From contig JBBDQU010000051.1 of NCBI GenBank assembly GCA_040905865.1, forward strand, positions 33,103 through 97,102: a stretch of DNA of 64,000 nt, in the 5' to 3' direction. The notes beneath the pieces are model-generated. The model searched no databases and was not told the DNA's origin. It worked only from the letters and a program-made list of their open reading frames with translations. The position numbers and the translations under genes are program-made. The stretch comes from Alphaproteobacteria bacterium (lineage in GTDB: Bacteria; Pseudomonadota; Alphaproteobacteria; UBA8366; GCA-2717185). Shown piece by piece: positions 1 through 10,218 of this stretch (positions are counted from its first letter, which is position 1; each line of letters starts with the position of its first letter).

Positions 1-624
1 CTGATCGACACCTGGGACACGATAGGGCTGCGCGGCACGGCTTCCGATTCCTATTCGGTCGAGGACCTGTTCGTCGCCGACGCCTTCACCGGCACGCGCG
101 AGGAACCCGAAGCGCGGCGCGATCCGGGGCGGCTCTATGCCTTCCCGATGCAGGCCCTTTACGCCGTCGGCGTGGCCGGGGTCGCGCTGGGCGCGGCGGA
201 TGCGATGCTGGAGGCCTTCAAACAGCTTGCCGCCGACAAGACCCCGCGCGGGTTGAGCCGCCTGGCCGACAGCGCCGCCATCCAGAGCGGCGTCGCACTG
301 GCCGAGGTCCGGCTTGGCGCGGCGCGCGCCTATGCGCTGGAAGTGCTGGCGGATGTATACGCCCGCGCGCCGTCGCAGGGCGCCATCGGGGTCGAGGACC
401 GGGCCCGGGTGCGGCTGGCCGCCAGCAACGCCATACACGGCGCCATCGAGGTGGCCGACTGGGTCTATAAACGCGCCGGGGTCAGCGCGATCTTCCGGGG
501 CGGGCCGTTCCAGCGCCAGTTCCGCGACATCCACACCCTGTCGCAGCAGATCCAGTCCCGCGACGCGCATTTCGAAACCATCGGCCAGGTGCTGCTCGGC
601 AACCCGCCCGAGGTGTTCTTCTGA
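1..624 (+). CDS. Acyl-CoA dehydrogenase family protein, C-terminal part (5' end outside the window)
   Basis: The frame is open from base 1 to the TGA at 624, giving 207 visible residues, so the N-terminal half is missing. The visible part starts with 'DTWDTIGLRGTASDSY', the usual segment joining the middle beta-domain of acyl-CoA dehydrogenases to the C-terminal helical bundle. It ends with 'FQRQFRDIHTLSQQIQ', typical of the type 2 C-terminal domain found in flavin-dependent acyl-CoA dehydrogenases and in related two-component monooxygenases (HsaA/SfnB-like). It should therefore bind FAD or FMN and act on an acyl-CoA or an aromatic or sulfur compound. The substrate cannot be told without the N-terminus. 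No gene follows closely on the same strand. Confidence 0.8.
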   Translation: MIDTWDTIGLRGTASDSYSVEDLFVADAFTGTREEPEARRDPGRLYAFPMQALYAVGVAGVALGAADAMLEAFKQLAADKTPRGLSRLADSAAIQSGVALAEVRLGAARAYALEVLADVYARAPSQGAIGVEDRARVRLAASNAIHGAIEVADWVYKRAGVSAIFRGGPFQRQFRDIHTLSQQIQSRDAHFETIGQVLLGNPPEVFF

Positions 625-746
625 GATTCAGCGGTAGCCCCGGTGACGATCACGCCGCGTTTCGTGGCGGCGTCCTTAGCCACGGAATCGACGCCGATCC
701 CGTGGCGCGAAACGATCGACAGGTTCGGCGGGACGTGGCGATGCGA

Positions 747-1160
747 TCAGGGCCGGGACTTCCGGGAGGCCGCCTCGATGGCCTGGTCCAGTTCCCCCGC
801 CTTTACCGCCCGGATGACGTGACGATACGCGGCCGGGAGATTCTTCAGGCTCTTCACCTCAATCGCCGTACCGCGCCGTGCGAGTTTCAGCGGAACCTTG
901 TTGTAGAAGATCTGGGTATAGAATGTTCCTTCGGGAACCTGCTTCCACCATAGCCGCGGCCGCACCGGCACAACATTGTGGCCGCGCTTGCGTTTAAGCT
1001 GAAGCGGCTTCCCTTCCAGCGCCAGCGACGCCAGTTCGATCTGTTCCTCGATGCTTGCGATCAGTTTCTCGCGGCGGTATTCGACTGTGTCGCGCCGGTG
1101 TCGCGGCCGCGCCGCGACGATAACCCGGTTTGTGATATTGAGTTTGTCGAGATGTGCCAT
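747..1160 (-). CDS. Small basic hypothetical protein (DUF6641-like)
   Basis: A 137-residue protein starting 'MAHLDKLNITNRVIVAARP', rich in Arg and Lys, with no signal peptide or membrane segment. The pattern (a conserved 'RREKLIASIEEQIELA' helix, then a basic 'RPRLWWKQ' stretch, then 'KLARRGTAIEVKSLKNLP' and a closing 'AVKAGELDQAI' helix) matches what I remember of the DUF6641 family. That family has no known function, and I recalled the match rather than searched it. The gene stands alone between a plus-strand acyl-CoA dehydrogenase-type gene and the minus-strand dioxygenase. Its basic character would allow nucleic-acid binding, but nothing in the sequence shows this. Confidence 0.6.
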   Translation of the reverse strand: MAHLDKLNITNRVIVAARPRHRRDTVEYRREKLIASIEEQIELASLALEGKPLQLKRKRGHNVVPVRPRLWWKQVPEGTFYTQIFYNKVPLKLARRGTAIEVKSLKNLPAAYRHVIRAVKAGELDQAIEAASRKSRP

Positions 1161-1228
1161 GTCCTTTCAGTTTAACACATTTCGCAAAAAATTGTTCCGC
1201 GCGCCTGACAGGGACGCAGCGGCGGCCG

Positions 1229-2077
1229 TTACACTGGCGGTTGCGTCGCCGCGAAGGTCGTGCGGTACATCAGGCGTCGCAGGGGCAGGTCGTAATCCTG
1301 GATCGCCATATGCTGCACGGTGCAATTGTCCCACAGCAGCACATCGCCGGGCTCCCAGCGGTGACGGTAGATGTATTCCGGCCGGGTGATGTGGTCGGCC
1401 AGCGCCGCGATCAGTTGCTGCGCCTCGCCGTCGTCCATGCCCTCGATTCCGGTGCAGTCGTCGCGCATGACATAGAGGCACTTCCGTCCGGTAAACGGGT
1501 GGGTCCGGGCCAGCGGATGGATGACCGGCGGGAATGCGGCGCGCTGCGCCGGGGTCACCGGCACCGCGCGGACCCTGCCGGCGAAATCGAACACGGCGCG
1601 CAACCCGTCGATCCGCTGCTTCATGGCGTCCGGCAGGTCGTCAAACGCGGCATGGGTGGCCGCAAAGCAGGTGTCGCCGAGGGTCAGCCCGTCCTGCACC
1701 GGCACTTCATGGGCGCACAGGATTGTCCCGCGCGGCGGGTTCGCCGTGTAGCACATGTCGCTGTGCCAGCGCTCGCCCGCCCGCTTCACCCCGATATCGC
1801 GGCCGCCCTGTTCGATATTGGAGACGACCACCACGCCGGGATGCCCCGGCACGCCATGCGTTTCGGAAAAGGTGTTGAGCGCCTGTTCGCCGAAATGGCC
1901 GGTGAAATCGAGCAGTTGTTCCGGCGACAGGAACTGGCGGCGGAAGAAGACGACGCCGTGCTCGTTGAACAGCCGCTCTATTTCGGCAAAAGCCGCCGGA
2001 CCCAGCGGCGCGGCAAGGTCGACGCCGCGAATTTCAGCGCCGACAGGGGCGGATGTACGGACAACTTCGAACGGCAT
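1229..2077 (-). CDS. TauD/TfdA-family 2-oxoglutarate/Fe(II) dioxygenase
   Basis: A 282-residue cytoplasmic enzyme of the taurine/2,4-D dioxygenase family, which couples oxidative decarboxylation of 2-oxoglutarate to hydroxylation of a substrate, often releasing sulfite or another leaving group. The iron ligands are visible: His105 and Asp107 in 'WHSDMCY' and the distal His256 in 'NCTVQH'. Arg272 in 'RRLMYRTTF' is the likely 2-oxoglutarate carboxylate ligand. The start at 2077 is chosen because a GGGAGG ribosome-binding site lies about 8 nt upstream and the protein then begins with the usual 'VGAEIRGVDL'. The longer frame to 2164 adds an arginine-rich, family-unlike N-terminus. It lies 22 nt after the amidohydrolase gene on the same strand, so the two are probably co-transcribed. 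Substrate unknown. Confidence 0.88.
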   Translation of the reverse strand: MPFEVVRTSAPVGAEIRGVDLAAPLGPAAFAEIERLFNEHGVVFFRRQFLSPEQLLDFTGHFGEQALNTFSETHGVPGHPGVVVVSNIEQGGRDIGVKRAGERWHSDMCYTANPPRGTILCAHEVPVQDGLTLGDTCFAATHAAFDDLPDAMKQRIDGLRAVFDFAGRVRAVPVTPAQRAAFPPVIHPLARTHPFTGRKCLYVMRDDCTGIEGMDDGEAQQLIAALADHITRPEYIYRHRWEPGDVLLWDNCTVQHMAIQDYDLPLRRLMYRTTFAATQPPV

Positions 2078-2099
2078 GCGTACCAGCCCTCCCACTGCC

Positions 2100-3806
2100 T
2101 CAGTTGCGCGGATTCGCCTGGTAACGGGTGTTGCGCAGCAGCCGGCCGGGCAGCGCGCCCACATGCTTCCCGTCCTCCATCAGGACCCTGCCGTTGACGA
2201 TGGTCATGCGGATGCCTTCCGCCGGCTGGCGCATGCGCATGGCGCCGCCGGGGAAATCGTGCACCACTTCGTTCGGCAGCGGCCGCACCGTATCCGGGTC
2301 GAAGATCACGATATCCGCGACCTTGCCCGGCTGCAGCAGCCCGCGGTCGTGCAGCCCGAAGATATTGGCCGATTCGAAGGTCAGCCGCTTGATCGCGGTT
2401 TCCAGCGACATGGCCTTTTTCTCGCGCACCCACTCGGCCAGCAGCCTGGTGCTGTAGCCGAAGCCGGCCTGGAACTGCACATGCGCGCCGCCGTCGGACA
2501 GGCCGATCAGCGCATTCGGATAGTTCAGGATTTCGGCGACCGCCGCCTCGTCCGCGTTGACCTCGCTCTGCAGGAAATCGGTGTCCAGGTTTTCCTCGAT
2601 GGCGAGGTCGAGCAGCGCGTCGATGACGCCCTTGCCCTGCGCCGCCGCAATCTCGCCGATGGTCTTGCCTTCCAGCCCCTTGTTCTTCGGCAGCACCGCG
2701 TTCGCCACGGCGATGTGGTCCCACCATTTCCTGGATATGCCGGTCGGGGTGAAGTCGATCTTGAACTCGACCGCCTCTTCATGAAGCTTCTTGCGGATTT
2801 CCGGGTCCGCATAGGCGCGCAGCTTTTCCGCGTCCGACGCGATCAGGATCGGGTGCCAGGTCGGCAGCCCCCGGAAGGACTGGCAGTTGTGCATGTTGAA
2901 GAAATCGGTGATGGCGTTCGGCGTGCACATGGGATAGGCGCGGATGCCCCTGGCCACGGTCTCGTCGATCTTCTTCATCTGCTCCTTCCACTGCCCCGGA
3001 TATTTCAGGTTGTGCAGCAGCGTGTTGTAGACGACGGGGCGCCCGGTGGCTTCCGACAGGCGGCTCATCAGGCCCGTCTTCACCTCCGACCCGTTGCCGC
3101 CGCCGCTCTGGATGATGCCGGTGCCCAGTTCGCGCAGCACGTCGCAGATGGCGAAAATTTCCTTTTCTTCCGCCCACAACGCCGGCACGGGTACGCCCTG
3201 CGGATCGAAATGCCCCGCATTGCGTGAAATCGACAGGCCCAGCGCGCCCGCCAGCATGCCGTCGCGGACGATGGTGCGCATCTGTTCGATCTCGTCATCG
3301 GTCGCCGCGCGTTCCTGCGCCGCGTCGCCCATGACGTAGTAGCGGATGGCCGAGTGCCCCATCAGGTTGCCGACATTGACGCCGAGCCTGTTGTCCAGCA
3401 CGTCCATGTATTCCGATACGCTTTCCCAGGAGATATCGACCTTGTTCAGCACGTCCATCGGGATCGCTTCGACATAGGACAGGAAGCCGGACAGTTTTTC
3501 CCGCGTGCCGGGCCGCACCGGCGCCAGCGATAGCGAGCAGTTGCCCAGGATGACCGAGGTGGCGCCGTGGTCGCAGGAATTGGAGCATAGCGGATCCCAG
3601 GTTACCTGCGCGTCGAAATGGGTGTGGTTGTCGATGAAGCCCGGCGCGACCACCAGCCCCTCGGCGTCGATTACCCGCTCAGCCGCGCCGCCCAGCTTGC
3701 CGATTTCGGCGATCTTGCCGTCCTTGATGGAAATGTCGCCGCGATACCCGGGCATGCCGGAGCCATCGATGATACGGCCATTGCGGATCAGGAGATCATA
3801 CGCCAT
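2100..3806 (-). CDS. N-acyl-D-amino-acid deacylase / amidohydrolase family protein
   Basis: A 568-residue amidohydrolase-superfamily enzyme resembling D-aminoacylases and related D-hydantoinase-like proteins. The N-terminal beta-sandwich strand is 'LIRNGRIIDGSGMPGYRGD', followed by the metal-binding 'GFIDNHTHFD'. A later 'LSDGGAHVQF' contains a conserved Asp and His of the active site. The C-terminal 'LLQPGKVADIVIFDPDTV' is the typical closing segment of the composite beta-domain. The likely reaction is hydrolysis of an N-acyl-D-amino acid or a related amide. The start at 3806 has a GAAAGGAA ribosome-binding site; the longer frame to 3908 has none and reads into non-family sequence. It forms an apparent operon with the downstream dioxygenase. 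The physiological substrate is not known. Confidence 0.85.
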   Translation of the reverse strand: MAYDLLIRNGRIIDGSGMPGYRGDISIKDGKIAEIGKLGGAAERVIDAEGLVVAPGFIDNHTHFDAQVTWDPLCSNSCDHGATSVILGNCSLSLAPVRPGTREKLSGFLSYVEAIPMDVLNKVDISWESVSEYMDVLDNRLGVNVGNLMGHSAIRYYVMGDAAQERAATDDEIEQMRTIVRDGMLAGALGLSISRNAGHFDPQGVPVPALWAEEKEIFAICDVLRELGTGIIQSGGGNGSEVKTGLMSRLSEATGRPVVYNTLLHNLKYPGQWKEQMKKIDETVARGIRAYPMCTPNAITDFFNMHNCQSFRGLPTWHPILIASDAEKLRAYADPEIRKKLHEEAVEFKIDFTPTGISRKWWDHIAVANAVLPKNKGLEGKTIGEIAAAQGKGVIDALLDLAIEENLDTDFLQSEVNADEAAVAEILNYPNALIGLSDGGAHVQFQAGFGYSTRLLAEWVREKKAMSLETAIKRLTFESANIFGLHDRGLLQPGKVADIVIFDPDTVRPLPNEVVHDFPGGAMRMRQPAEGIRMTIVNGRVLMEDGKHVGALPGRLLRNTRYQANPRN

Positions 3807-3945
3807 CGGTTTTCCTTTCGATATGGAACACGCAACGCGAGCAGGTCGCCCGACCGGGCCGACCTGCATATTCAGCGCATAGCGCCCCGCGTCTGTCCAG
3901 CCCCCCAACGGACGGGGATCGACGGGACCCGAATCAGAAGCAGAA

Positions 3946-4884
3946 TCAGAAGCAGATGACGAGCCGCCCTCGCGTGCCTCCGGCCTCGAGCCGCCGGTGC
4001 GCCTCGCCGGCGCGTTCCGGCGGGTAGGTCTCGGCCACGCGCAGGGTCAGCACTCCGGCTTCCGCCTGTTGCCGCAGCGTATCCAGCTTTTCCCATTCGC
4101 CGTCGTAATTGCGCACCTGGGTCGGCGCGAAGCGGATGCCGCGCTGGCCATCGCCCGTGAACCCCCGCACGGCCGTGAAGGCGCCGCCGTCGCGTACCGC
4201 CGGGATCGCCTTTTCGTTCAGCACCGCGCCATCCGCCAGCCCGTCGACCCCGTCGGGGAAATGGGCGCGGATACGCTCGGCCACGTCATCGCCACGGCGC
4301 ACCACGATATCGGCGCCGAGCGATTTGACGAGCGCTTCATCGGCTTCCGAGGCATCGGCGATCACGGTCAGCCCCTCCGCCTTCGCCAGTTGAACGACAT
4401 AGCCGCCATAGGCCCCCGCCGCCCCGGTCACCGCCAGCACCTGTCCCGGCTTCAGCGCCAGCAGGTCGAGCGACTGCCGCGCGGTCAGCCCGTTCATCGG
4501 CAGCGTGCAGGCCTGGACCGTCGTCGTACCCGCCGGAATACGGGTCACCGAGCGGGCATTCAGGACGATCTGCTCCCGGTACCCGCCATGATCGGCTTTC
4601 GGGACCACGATCGCCATGACCGCGTCGCCGACCTTCACGCCGGTATCGACGCCGTCGCCGACCTCGTCGACGATTCCGGCCACGTCCATGCCCGGCACAT
4701 AGGGCGGCGGGTCGACCTTTTGCACTTCGGCGCGCGACCCGTTGCGGGCCAGCGTATCGGTCGGATTCACCGCCGCCGCCTGGACCCGGATACGCACTTG
4801 TCCGGGCCCCGCATGGGTCTCCGGCACCTCGACGACTTTCAGGACTTCGGGACCGCCATGGGTCATCAATCCAACTGCGCGCAT
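3946..4884 (-). CDS. Zinc-independent MDR-family NAD(P)H:quinone oxidoreductase-like protein
   Basis: A 312-residue medium-chain dehydrogenase/reductase. The N-terminal GroES-like domain carries '[11 protein letters not shown]' and '[15 protein letters not shown]'. The Rossmann domain begins '[19 protein letters not shown]', a nucleotide-binding motif of the AxxGxxG type seen in quinone oxidoreductases (QOR). The cysteine and histidine zinc ligands of alcohol dehydrogenases are absent, as expected for QOR-like members. It probably reduces a quinone or an alpha,beta-unsaturated carbonyl compound with NADPH. It is on the same strand as the amidohydrolase but 139 nt upstream of it. Near its stop codon there is a tandem 12-base repeat (AATCAGAAGCAG twice, about 3930-3953), which is probably trivial. 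Confidence 0.85.
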   Translation of the reverse strand: MRAVGLMTHGGPEVLKVVEVPETHAGPGQVRIRVQAAAVNPTDTLARNGSRAEVQKVDPPPYVPGMDVAGIVDEVGDGVDTGVKVGDAVMAIVVPKADHGGYREQIVLNARSVTRIPAGTTTVQACTLPMNGLTARQSLDLLALKPGQVLAVTGAAGAYGGYVVQLAKAEGLTVIADASEADEALVKSLGADIVVRRGDDVAERIRAHFPDGVDGLADGAVLNEKAIPAVRDGGAFTAVRGFTGDGQRGIRFAPTQVRNYDGEWEKLDTLRQQAEAGVLTLRVAETYPPERAGEAHRRLEAGGTRGRLVICF

Positions 4885-4950
4885 CAGGATATCCTTTCGT
4901 TGGTGCAGAGGCCGACAGTCAATGACGCGGCGGCGCAGGCGTCAAGCCGG

Positions 4951-5050
4951 GCACGGATCCCGCATGAAGTGCGGGATGACAGGTTATGTCGATTTTCCAG
5001 ATGGTGGCAACTCTCGCCAACTGTCACCCCGCACCCGATGCGGGGTCCAG
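4951..5050. repeat. Inverted doublet of REP-like palindromes, copy 1
   Basis: Two short hairpins in opposite orientation. The first, at 4957-4977, has an ATCCCGCA/TGCGGGAT stem with a 5-nt loop. The second, at 5026-5046, has an ACCCCGCA/TGCGGGGT stem with loop CCCGA. The flanks 'GGATCC...ATGACAGG' and 'TGTCA...GGTCC' are reverse complements of each other in style, so the pair forms a larger inverted structure like a BIME. It lies just beyond the 3' end of the GIY-YIG gene. Repeats of this shape are widespread in alphaproteobacterial genomes. Confidence 0.7.
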
Positions 5051-5074
5051 GCACGTCTTTAGCGCGCCCGGCCG

Positions 5075-5362
5075 TCAGGCCGACAGTCCGCCGTACAGAT
5101 CCTTCCAGCCCGGATTTTCTCGTTCGATCAGTGCAACTTTCCACGCGCGACGCCAGCGTTTGATTTTCTTCTCCCGCAGAATGGCGTCCTCTATACGGCC
5201 ATGCGTTTCGAAATAGACGAGATTCTTGACGCCATGTATTTGGGTAAAGCCCGCGACGAGGCCTTCGCGGTGTTCATAAACCCGACGGATGATGTCGTTG
5301 GTTACACCGGTGTACAGGGTACCGTATTTGCGGCTGGCGAGAATGTAGACGTAATAAGGCAT
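5075..5362 (-). CDS. GIY-YIG nuclease family protein
   Basis: A 95-residue single-domain protein of the YhbQ/UvrC-N-terminal type. The GIY-YIG signature is split as 'YYVYILAS' and 'GTLYTGVTND'. The conserved Arg is in 'IIRRVYEHR', and the candidate catalytic Glu lies in 'AILREKKIKRW'. Proteins of this size are stand-alone, often orphan, nuclease domains with metal-dependent single- or double-strand cutting; their cellular role is mostly unknown. The gene is bracketed by two inverted doublets of REP-like palindromes (4951-5050 and 5405-5500), which may be linked to it functionally or by spread. It has no close operon partner. Confidence 0.88.
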   Translation of the reverse strand: MPYYVYILASRKYGTLYTGVTNDIIRRVYEHREGLVAGFTQIHGVKNLVYFETHGRIEDAILREKKIKRWRRAWKVALIERENPGWKDLYGGLSA

Positions 5363-5404
5363 GGCAAGTGCCGTCCCTTATGGAACCTGGTGCGGTTGGA
5401 CGCT

Positions 5405-5500
5405 GGATCCCGCATCGGGTGCGGGATGACAGGCATCGGAGACTGGCACCGGCCCGCGATACTTTCCAGACCCGTCACCCCGCACCCGATGCGGGGTCCA
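5405..5500. repeat. Inverted doublet of REP-like palindromes, copy 2
   Basis: Two hairpin units in opposite orientation, at 5405-5431 (core CCCGCATCGGGTGCGGG) and 5474-5500 (core CCCCGCACCCGATGCGGGG). They are the same family and arrangement as the doublet at 4951-5050, on the other side of the GIY-YIG gene. Both cores end in the same ATGACAGG / CCAGG-type flanks. They contain no gene. Confidence 0.72.
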
Positions 5501-5561
5501 GGCGCATCAACGGTGCGCCCGGCCGAGGTACACCGCCATACAGACCAGTCTTTACTCTTTT

Positions 5562-6602
5562 CTAAAACGTCAGTTCCTTCTCCCCCAGCGGCGCGAAATA
5601 CCCGTCCACCATCGCGTCGCTCACCTCGCCCAGCGTCGCGGGCTGCCATTGCGGCTTCTTGTCCTTGTCGACCAGCAGGGCGCGGACGCCTTCGAAGAAA
5701 TCGTGGCCGGCCATGCAGTGCTGGCTGAGGCGGTATTCCATCATCATGCAGGCGTCGAAATCCAGCGATGCGCCCTCGCGCAGCTGGCGCATCGCGATCT
5801 TCTGGCAGAGCGGGGATTTGTCCGCCATATGGTGCCGCATCCGGACGGCCCAGTCGGTGCCCTCGGCCGCCAGAGCGGCTTCGATTTCCTCGACACTATT
5901 CTTCGAAAAGCAGCGGTCGATGGCTTCGCGCTCCGCTTCCAGCGCCGAGGGGCCCGGTTCGGCCGCGCGGGCAGCAAAGGCCATGTCGAGATCGGCGCCG
6001 CCGCGCAGATCGTCGATCAGGGAGTCGTGTTCGGCCACCGGAATCAGGCTGTCGGCGATGCCCGCATAGAGGCAGTCCGCCGCGTTCAGTCGCGCGCCGG
6101 TCAGCGCCAGATACAGCCCGATGGCGCCGGGACAGCGAGGCAGGAAATGCGAGCCGCCGACATCCGGGAACAGCCCGATACCGGTTTCCGGCATGGCCAG
6201 CATCGTCCGTTCGGTGACGACGCGGCAATGGCCGTGCACGGACAGCCCGACCCCGCCGCCCATCGTCACCCCGTGCATCAGCGCGATATAGGGCTTGGGG
6301 AAATGATGGATCAGCCGGTTCATCCGGTATTCGGTGCGGAAGAAATCCTCGCGCAGTGTATTGCCGGGTTCGTTGCGGGATTCGGCCACGGCCACCACAT
6401 CGCCGCCGGCGCAGAAGGCGCGGTCTCCCGCCCCGCGGATGACCACCGCGCGGACGGATTCATCCACCGCCCATTCGGCCATCCGGTCATACAGCGTATC
6501 GACCATGGCCATGGTCAGCGCGTTCAGCGCCTGCGGCCGGTTCAGGGTGATGACGGCGATGCCGTCGCGATTGTCGAAAAGGACGTCGGTGTTCCGGTTC
6601 AT
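5562..6602 (-). CDS. 3-hydroxyisobutyryl-CoA hydrolase (HIBCH-type crotonase)
   Basis: A 346-residue crotonase-fold protein that matches 3-hydroxyisobutyryl-CoA hydrolase rather than short enoyl-CoA hydratases. It is about 85 residues longer than a hydratase. It has 'AFCAGGDV', '[15 protein letters not shown]' and the '[15 protein letters not shown]' segment with the HIBCH-type catalytic Glu, followed by a C-terminal helical region ('[22 protein letters not shown]') diagnostic of this subfamily. It releases free 3-hydroxyisobutyrate from its CoA ester in valine breakdown. Its ATG overlaps the stop codon of the acyl-CoA dehydrogenase gene by 4 nt (ATGA), so the two are translationally coupled. 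That partner looks like the isobutyryl-CoA dehydrogenase of the same pathway, which supports the call. Confidence 0.9.
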   Translation of the reverse strand: MNRNTDVLFDNRDGIAVITLNRPQALNALTMAMVDTLYDRMAEWAVDESVRAVVIRGAGDRAFCAGGDVVAVAESRNEPGNTLREDFFRTEYRMNRLIHHFPKPYIALMHGVTMGGGVGLSVHGHCRVVTERTMLAMPETGIGLFPDVGGSHFLPRCPGAIGLYLALTGARLNAADCLYAGIADSLIPVAEHDSLIDDLRGGADLDMAFAARAAEPGPSALEAEREAIDRCFSKNSVEEIEAALAAEGTDWAVRMRHHMADKSPLCQKIAMRQLREGASLDFDACMMMEYRLSQHCMAGHDFFEGVRALLVDKDKKPQWQPATLGEVSDAMVDGYFAPLGEKELTF

Positions 6603-7747
6603 TCCTGCAGCAACCTTCTGGCTATGATGACACGCATGATTTCGTTGGTTCCTTCAAGGACCTGATGAACCCGCAGGTCGCGCACATGGCGTTCGACCGG
6701 GCAATCCCGCAGATAGCCGTAGCCGCCATGGATCTGCAGCGCTTCGTTGCAGATGGCGAAGCCGGCGTCGGTGGCGAAGCGCTTGGCCATGGCGCAGTAT
6801 TGCGTCGCGTCCGGGTCGCCCGCGTCCAGCGCGGCGGCGGCCTTGCGGATCATCAGCCGGGCGGCTTCCAGTTCGGTCGCCATGTCGGCCAGCTTGAACT
6901 GCAGCGCCTGGAAATCCGCCAGCGGTCTGCCGAACTGTTTGCGCGATTTCAGGTGCTCCCGCGCGAGGTCGAGGCAGACCCCCGCCCCGCCCAGCGAACA
7001 GGCGCCGATATTGAGCCGTCCGCCATCCAGTCCCTGCATGGCGATGCGGAACCCCTCGCCTTCCCCGCCGATACGGTTGGATACCGGCACGCGGCAATCC
7101 TCGAAGATCACGGCGGCGGTTGGCTGGCTGTTCCAGCCCATCTTGCGTTCCTGCGCTCCGAAGCTGAGCCCCGGCGCATCCTTTTCCACCACGACGCAGG
7201 ATATGCCCTTCGGCCCCGCTTCCCCGGTGCGCACCATGCAGAGATACAGGTCGGACGCCCCGCTGCCGGAAATGAACGCCTTGGACCCGTTGATCACATA
7301 GTGGTCGCCGTCGTGCACCGCCCTGGTCCGCAGCGAGGCGGCGTCGGAACCGGCGCCGGGTTCGGTGAGGCAGTAGCTGGCGAACAGGTCCATCCGCGTC
7401 AGCCGGGGCAGGAATTTCGCGCGCTGGTCGTCGTTGCCGAAGCGGTCGATCATCCAGCTCACCATGTTATGGATCGACAGATAGGCCGCGGTGGAAACGC
7501 AGCCGCCGGACAGCGCCTCGAACACCACCGCGGAATCCAGCCGCGACAGGCCCGAACCGCCATGTTCCTCACCCACATAAATGCCCGCCAGCCCCAGCGC
7601 CGCCGCCCGGCGCAGCGCGTCCTTCGGGAAAATCCGCTGCTCGTCCCATTCGGCGGCATGCGGCGCCAGTTCGGCGGCGGCGAAATTCCGCGCCATTTCC
7701 TGCACGGCGCGCTGGTCTTCGTCGAGGTCGCGGTCGGCGAGCGTCAT
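6599..7747 (-). CDS. Isobutyryl-CoA dehydrogenase (acyl-CoA dehydrogenase, ACAD8-like)
   Basis: A 382-residue FAD enzyme with all acyl-CoA dehydrogenase landmarks: '[14 protein letters not shown]' in the beta-domain, the '[11 protein letters not shown]' signature, and the catalytic-base segment '[13 protein letters not shown]'. The C-terminus 'ARRLLQE' closely resembles mammalian isobutyryl-CoA dehydrogenase as I remember it. It would oxidise isobutyryl-CoA to methacrylyl-CoA in valine degradation. The downstream HIBCH gene overlaps it by 4 nt. The true start is 7747, with a GGGGGAAGGA ribosome-binding site; the open frame running on to 8428 reads antisense through hemB and is not coding. Substrate specificity is inferred from similarity and context. 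Confidence 0.9.
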   Translation of the reverse strand: MTLADRDLDEDQRAVQEMARNFAAAELAPHAAEWDEQRIFPKDALRRAAALGLAGIYVGEEHGGSGLSRLDSAVVFEALSGGCVSTAAYLSIHNMVSWMIDRFGNDDQRAKFLPRLTRMDLFASYCLTEPGAGSDAASLRTRAVHDGDHYVINGSKAFISGSGASDLYLCMVRTGEAGPKGISCVVVEKDAPGLSFGAQERKMGWNSQPTAAVIFEDCRVPVSNRIGGEGEGFRIAMQGLDGGRLNIGACSLGGAGVCLDLAREHLKSRKQFGRPLADFQALQFKLADMATELEAARLMIRKAAAALDAGDPDATQYCAMAKRFATDAGFAICNEALQIHGGYGYLRDCPVERHVRDLRVHQVLEGTNEIMRVIIARRLLQE

Positions 7748-7822
7748 GGTGTTCCTTCCCCCGGGGCTTGAGGCAATTCGAACCGGCGTTGCGGCATTGT
7801 AACCCCAACTCCCGCCCCGTAA

Positions 7823-8851
<1,029 letters not shown>

Positions 8852-8862
8852 CGGTGCATTCG

Positions 8863-10086
8863 ATGACAGTCACGATGGACGACATCCGCCAGGCCGCCGC
8901 GACGCTGGAGGGCGAGGTTGTCCGCACGCCGACCGTACATTCGCCCTCCCTGTCCGCCCTGACGGGCGCCGACGTCTTCCTGAAACTGGAAACGCTGCAG
9001 CGGACCGGTTCCTTCAAGGACCGGGGATCGCTGGTCAAGCTGAAGAGCCTGGACGCGGAACAGACCGCCCGCGGCGTCATCGCGGTATCCGCCGGCAACC
9101 ACGCGCAGGGCGTCGCCTATCACGCGCAGCGGCTGGGCATTCCGGCCACCATTGTGATGCCCGAAGGCACGCCGTTCACGAAGATCCGCCGTACCCGGGA
9201 GTTCGGCGCAGAGGTGCTGCTGCACGGGGACAGCGTCAATGCGGCGGAACCCTTCGCCAACGACCTGGCCGCCGAGCGGCGCCTGACATTCGTCCATCCC
9301 TATAACGACCCGAAAATCATTGCCGGGCAAGGCACAATCGGCATGGAAATTCTGGCCGATATGCCGGATCCGGACACGATCGTCGTGCCGGTCGGCGGCG
9401 GCGGAATCATTTCCGGGATCGCGATAGCCGCGAAACATATCCGCCCCGCTACCGAGGTCGTCGGCGTCGAGGCCGAACTTTACCCGTCCATGTACAATAT
9501 GCTGCACGCGCTGGAGCCGCCGGTCGGCGGAGTCAGCCTCGCCGACGGCATTTCCGTCAAATCGCCCGGCGCCCTGACCCTTGCCATCGTGCGGGAACTG
9601 GCCGCGGACATCCTGATCGTCAACGAGGCGGAAATCGAAACCGCCGTGCAGACCATGCTGACAACCGGCCGGACCGTCGCCGAAGGGGCCGGCGCCACGC
9701 CGCTGGCCGCGCTCTGCGCCAATCCGGAACGTTTCACCGGGAAGCGGGTCTGTCTGGTCGTTACCGGCGCCAATATCGACGCGCGGCTGCTGGCATCCGC
9801 CCTGATGCGCGGCCTGGCCCGTTCCGGCCATATGGCGCGGCTGCGGGTCACAATTTCCGATCAGCCGGGCACCCTGGCGCGGGTCACCGGCGAGATCGCC
9901 CGCGCCGGCGGCAATATCGTCGAAATCCTGCACCAGCGCATGTTCTATGACGTGCCGCTGAAACTGGCCGAACTGGACGCCGTCGTCGAAACCCGGGACG
10001 ACGCCCATGCGCAGGAAATCATTGCGAAGCTCGAGGCCGCCGGCTTCCCGACCCGGCGGTTGCTGGATACCAATCGCCAGGGCTGA
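8863..10086 (+). CDS. ilvA: Threonine ammonia-lyase with C-terminal ACT domain
   Basis: A 407-residue PLP enzyme that deaminates threonine (and often serine) to 2-oxobutyrate plus ammonia. The PLP lysine is Lys52 in 'TGSFKDRGS', and the phosphate-binding glycine loop is '[13 protein letters not shown]'. The C-terminal 75 residues ('[18 protein letters not shown]' onward) are a single ACT domain, giving the shorter TdcB/ACT-type layout rather than the long IlvA with two regulatory domains. It may feed isoleucine synthesis or serve catabolism; the symbol ilvA is the common annotation. The ATG at 8863 gives the family-typical '[12 protein letters not shown]'; a GTG at 8854 and an ATG at 8875 are possible. 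The stop of hemB is 11 nt upstream, so they are probably co-transcribed. Confidence 0.9.
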   Translation: MTVTMDDIRQAAATLEGEVVRTPTVHSPSLSALTGADVFLKLETLQRTGSFKDRGSLVKLKSLDAEQTARGVIAVSAGNHAQGVAYHAQRLGIPATIVMPEGTPFTKIRRTREFGAEVLLHGDSVNAAEPFANDLAAERRLTFVHPYNDPKIIAGQGTIGMEILADMPDPDTIVVPVGGGGIISGIAIAAKHIRPATEVVGVEAELYPSMYNMLHALEPPVGGVSLADGISVKSPGALTLAIVRELAADILIVNEAEIETAVQTMLTTGRTVAEGAGATPLAALCANPERFTGKRVCLVVTGANIDARLLASALMRGLARSGHMARLRVTISDQPGTLARVTGEIARAGGNIVEILHQRMFYDVPLKLAELDAVVETRDDAHAQEIIAKLEAAGFPTRRLLDTNRQG

Positions 10087-10137
10087 ACCGGCACACGCGC
10101 TGTAAACACGCGAAATTGGCTGAAAGGGAACAGAATA

Positions 10138-10177
10138 TTAACCATTTAGCGTATACTGTGCAGGCTGCGTTAACCAT
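10138..10177 (+). promoter_or_regulatory. Two TTAACCAT boxes (CtrA-like) upstream of motA
   Basis: TTAACCAT occurs at 10138-10145 and again at 10170-10177, 32 bp apart (about three helical turns), in the 132-nt gap before motA. In alphaproteobacteria TTAACCAT matches a CtrA half-site, and CtrA commonly controls flagellar and motility genes. A TATACT hexamer at 10152-10157 lies between the boxes and could be a -10 element, although I see no convincing -35. Binding by CtrA is inferred. Confidence 0.5.
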
Positions 10178-10218
10178 AACAGAACATTCGGGCTGTAATC
10201 TCGCGGAACGGGGCGTAA

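Noticed and set aside
1154..2197. Plus-strand open frame of 347 codons
   Set aside because: Antisense to the TauD-type dioxygenase gene, which has both iron ligands and a ribosome-binding site.
3929..3953. Tandem 12-base repeat AATCAGAAGCAG as a regulatory element
   Set aside because: Only two copies, at the 3' end of a coding region; most likely a chance duplication.
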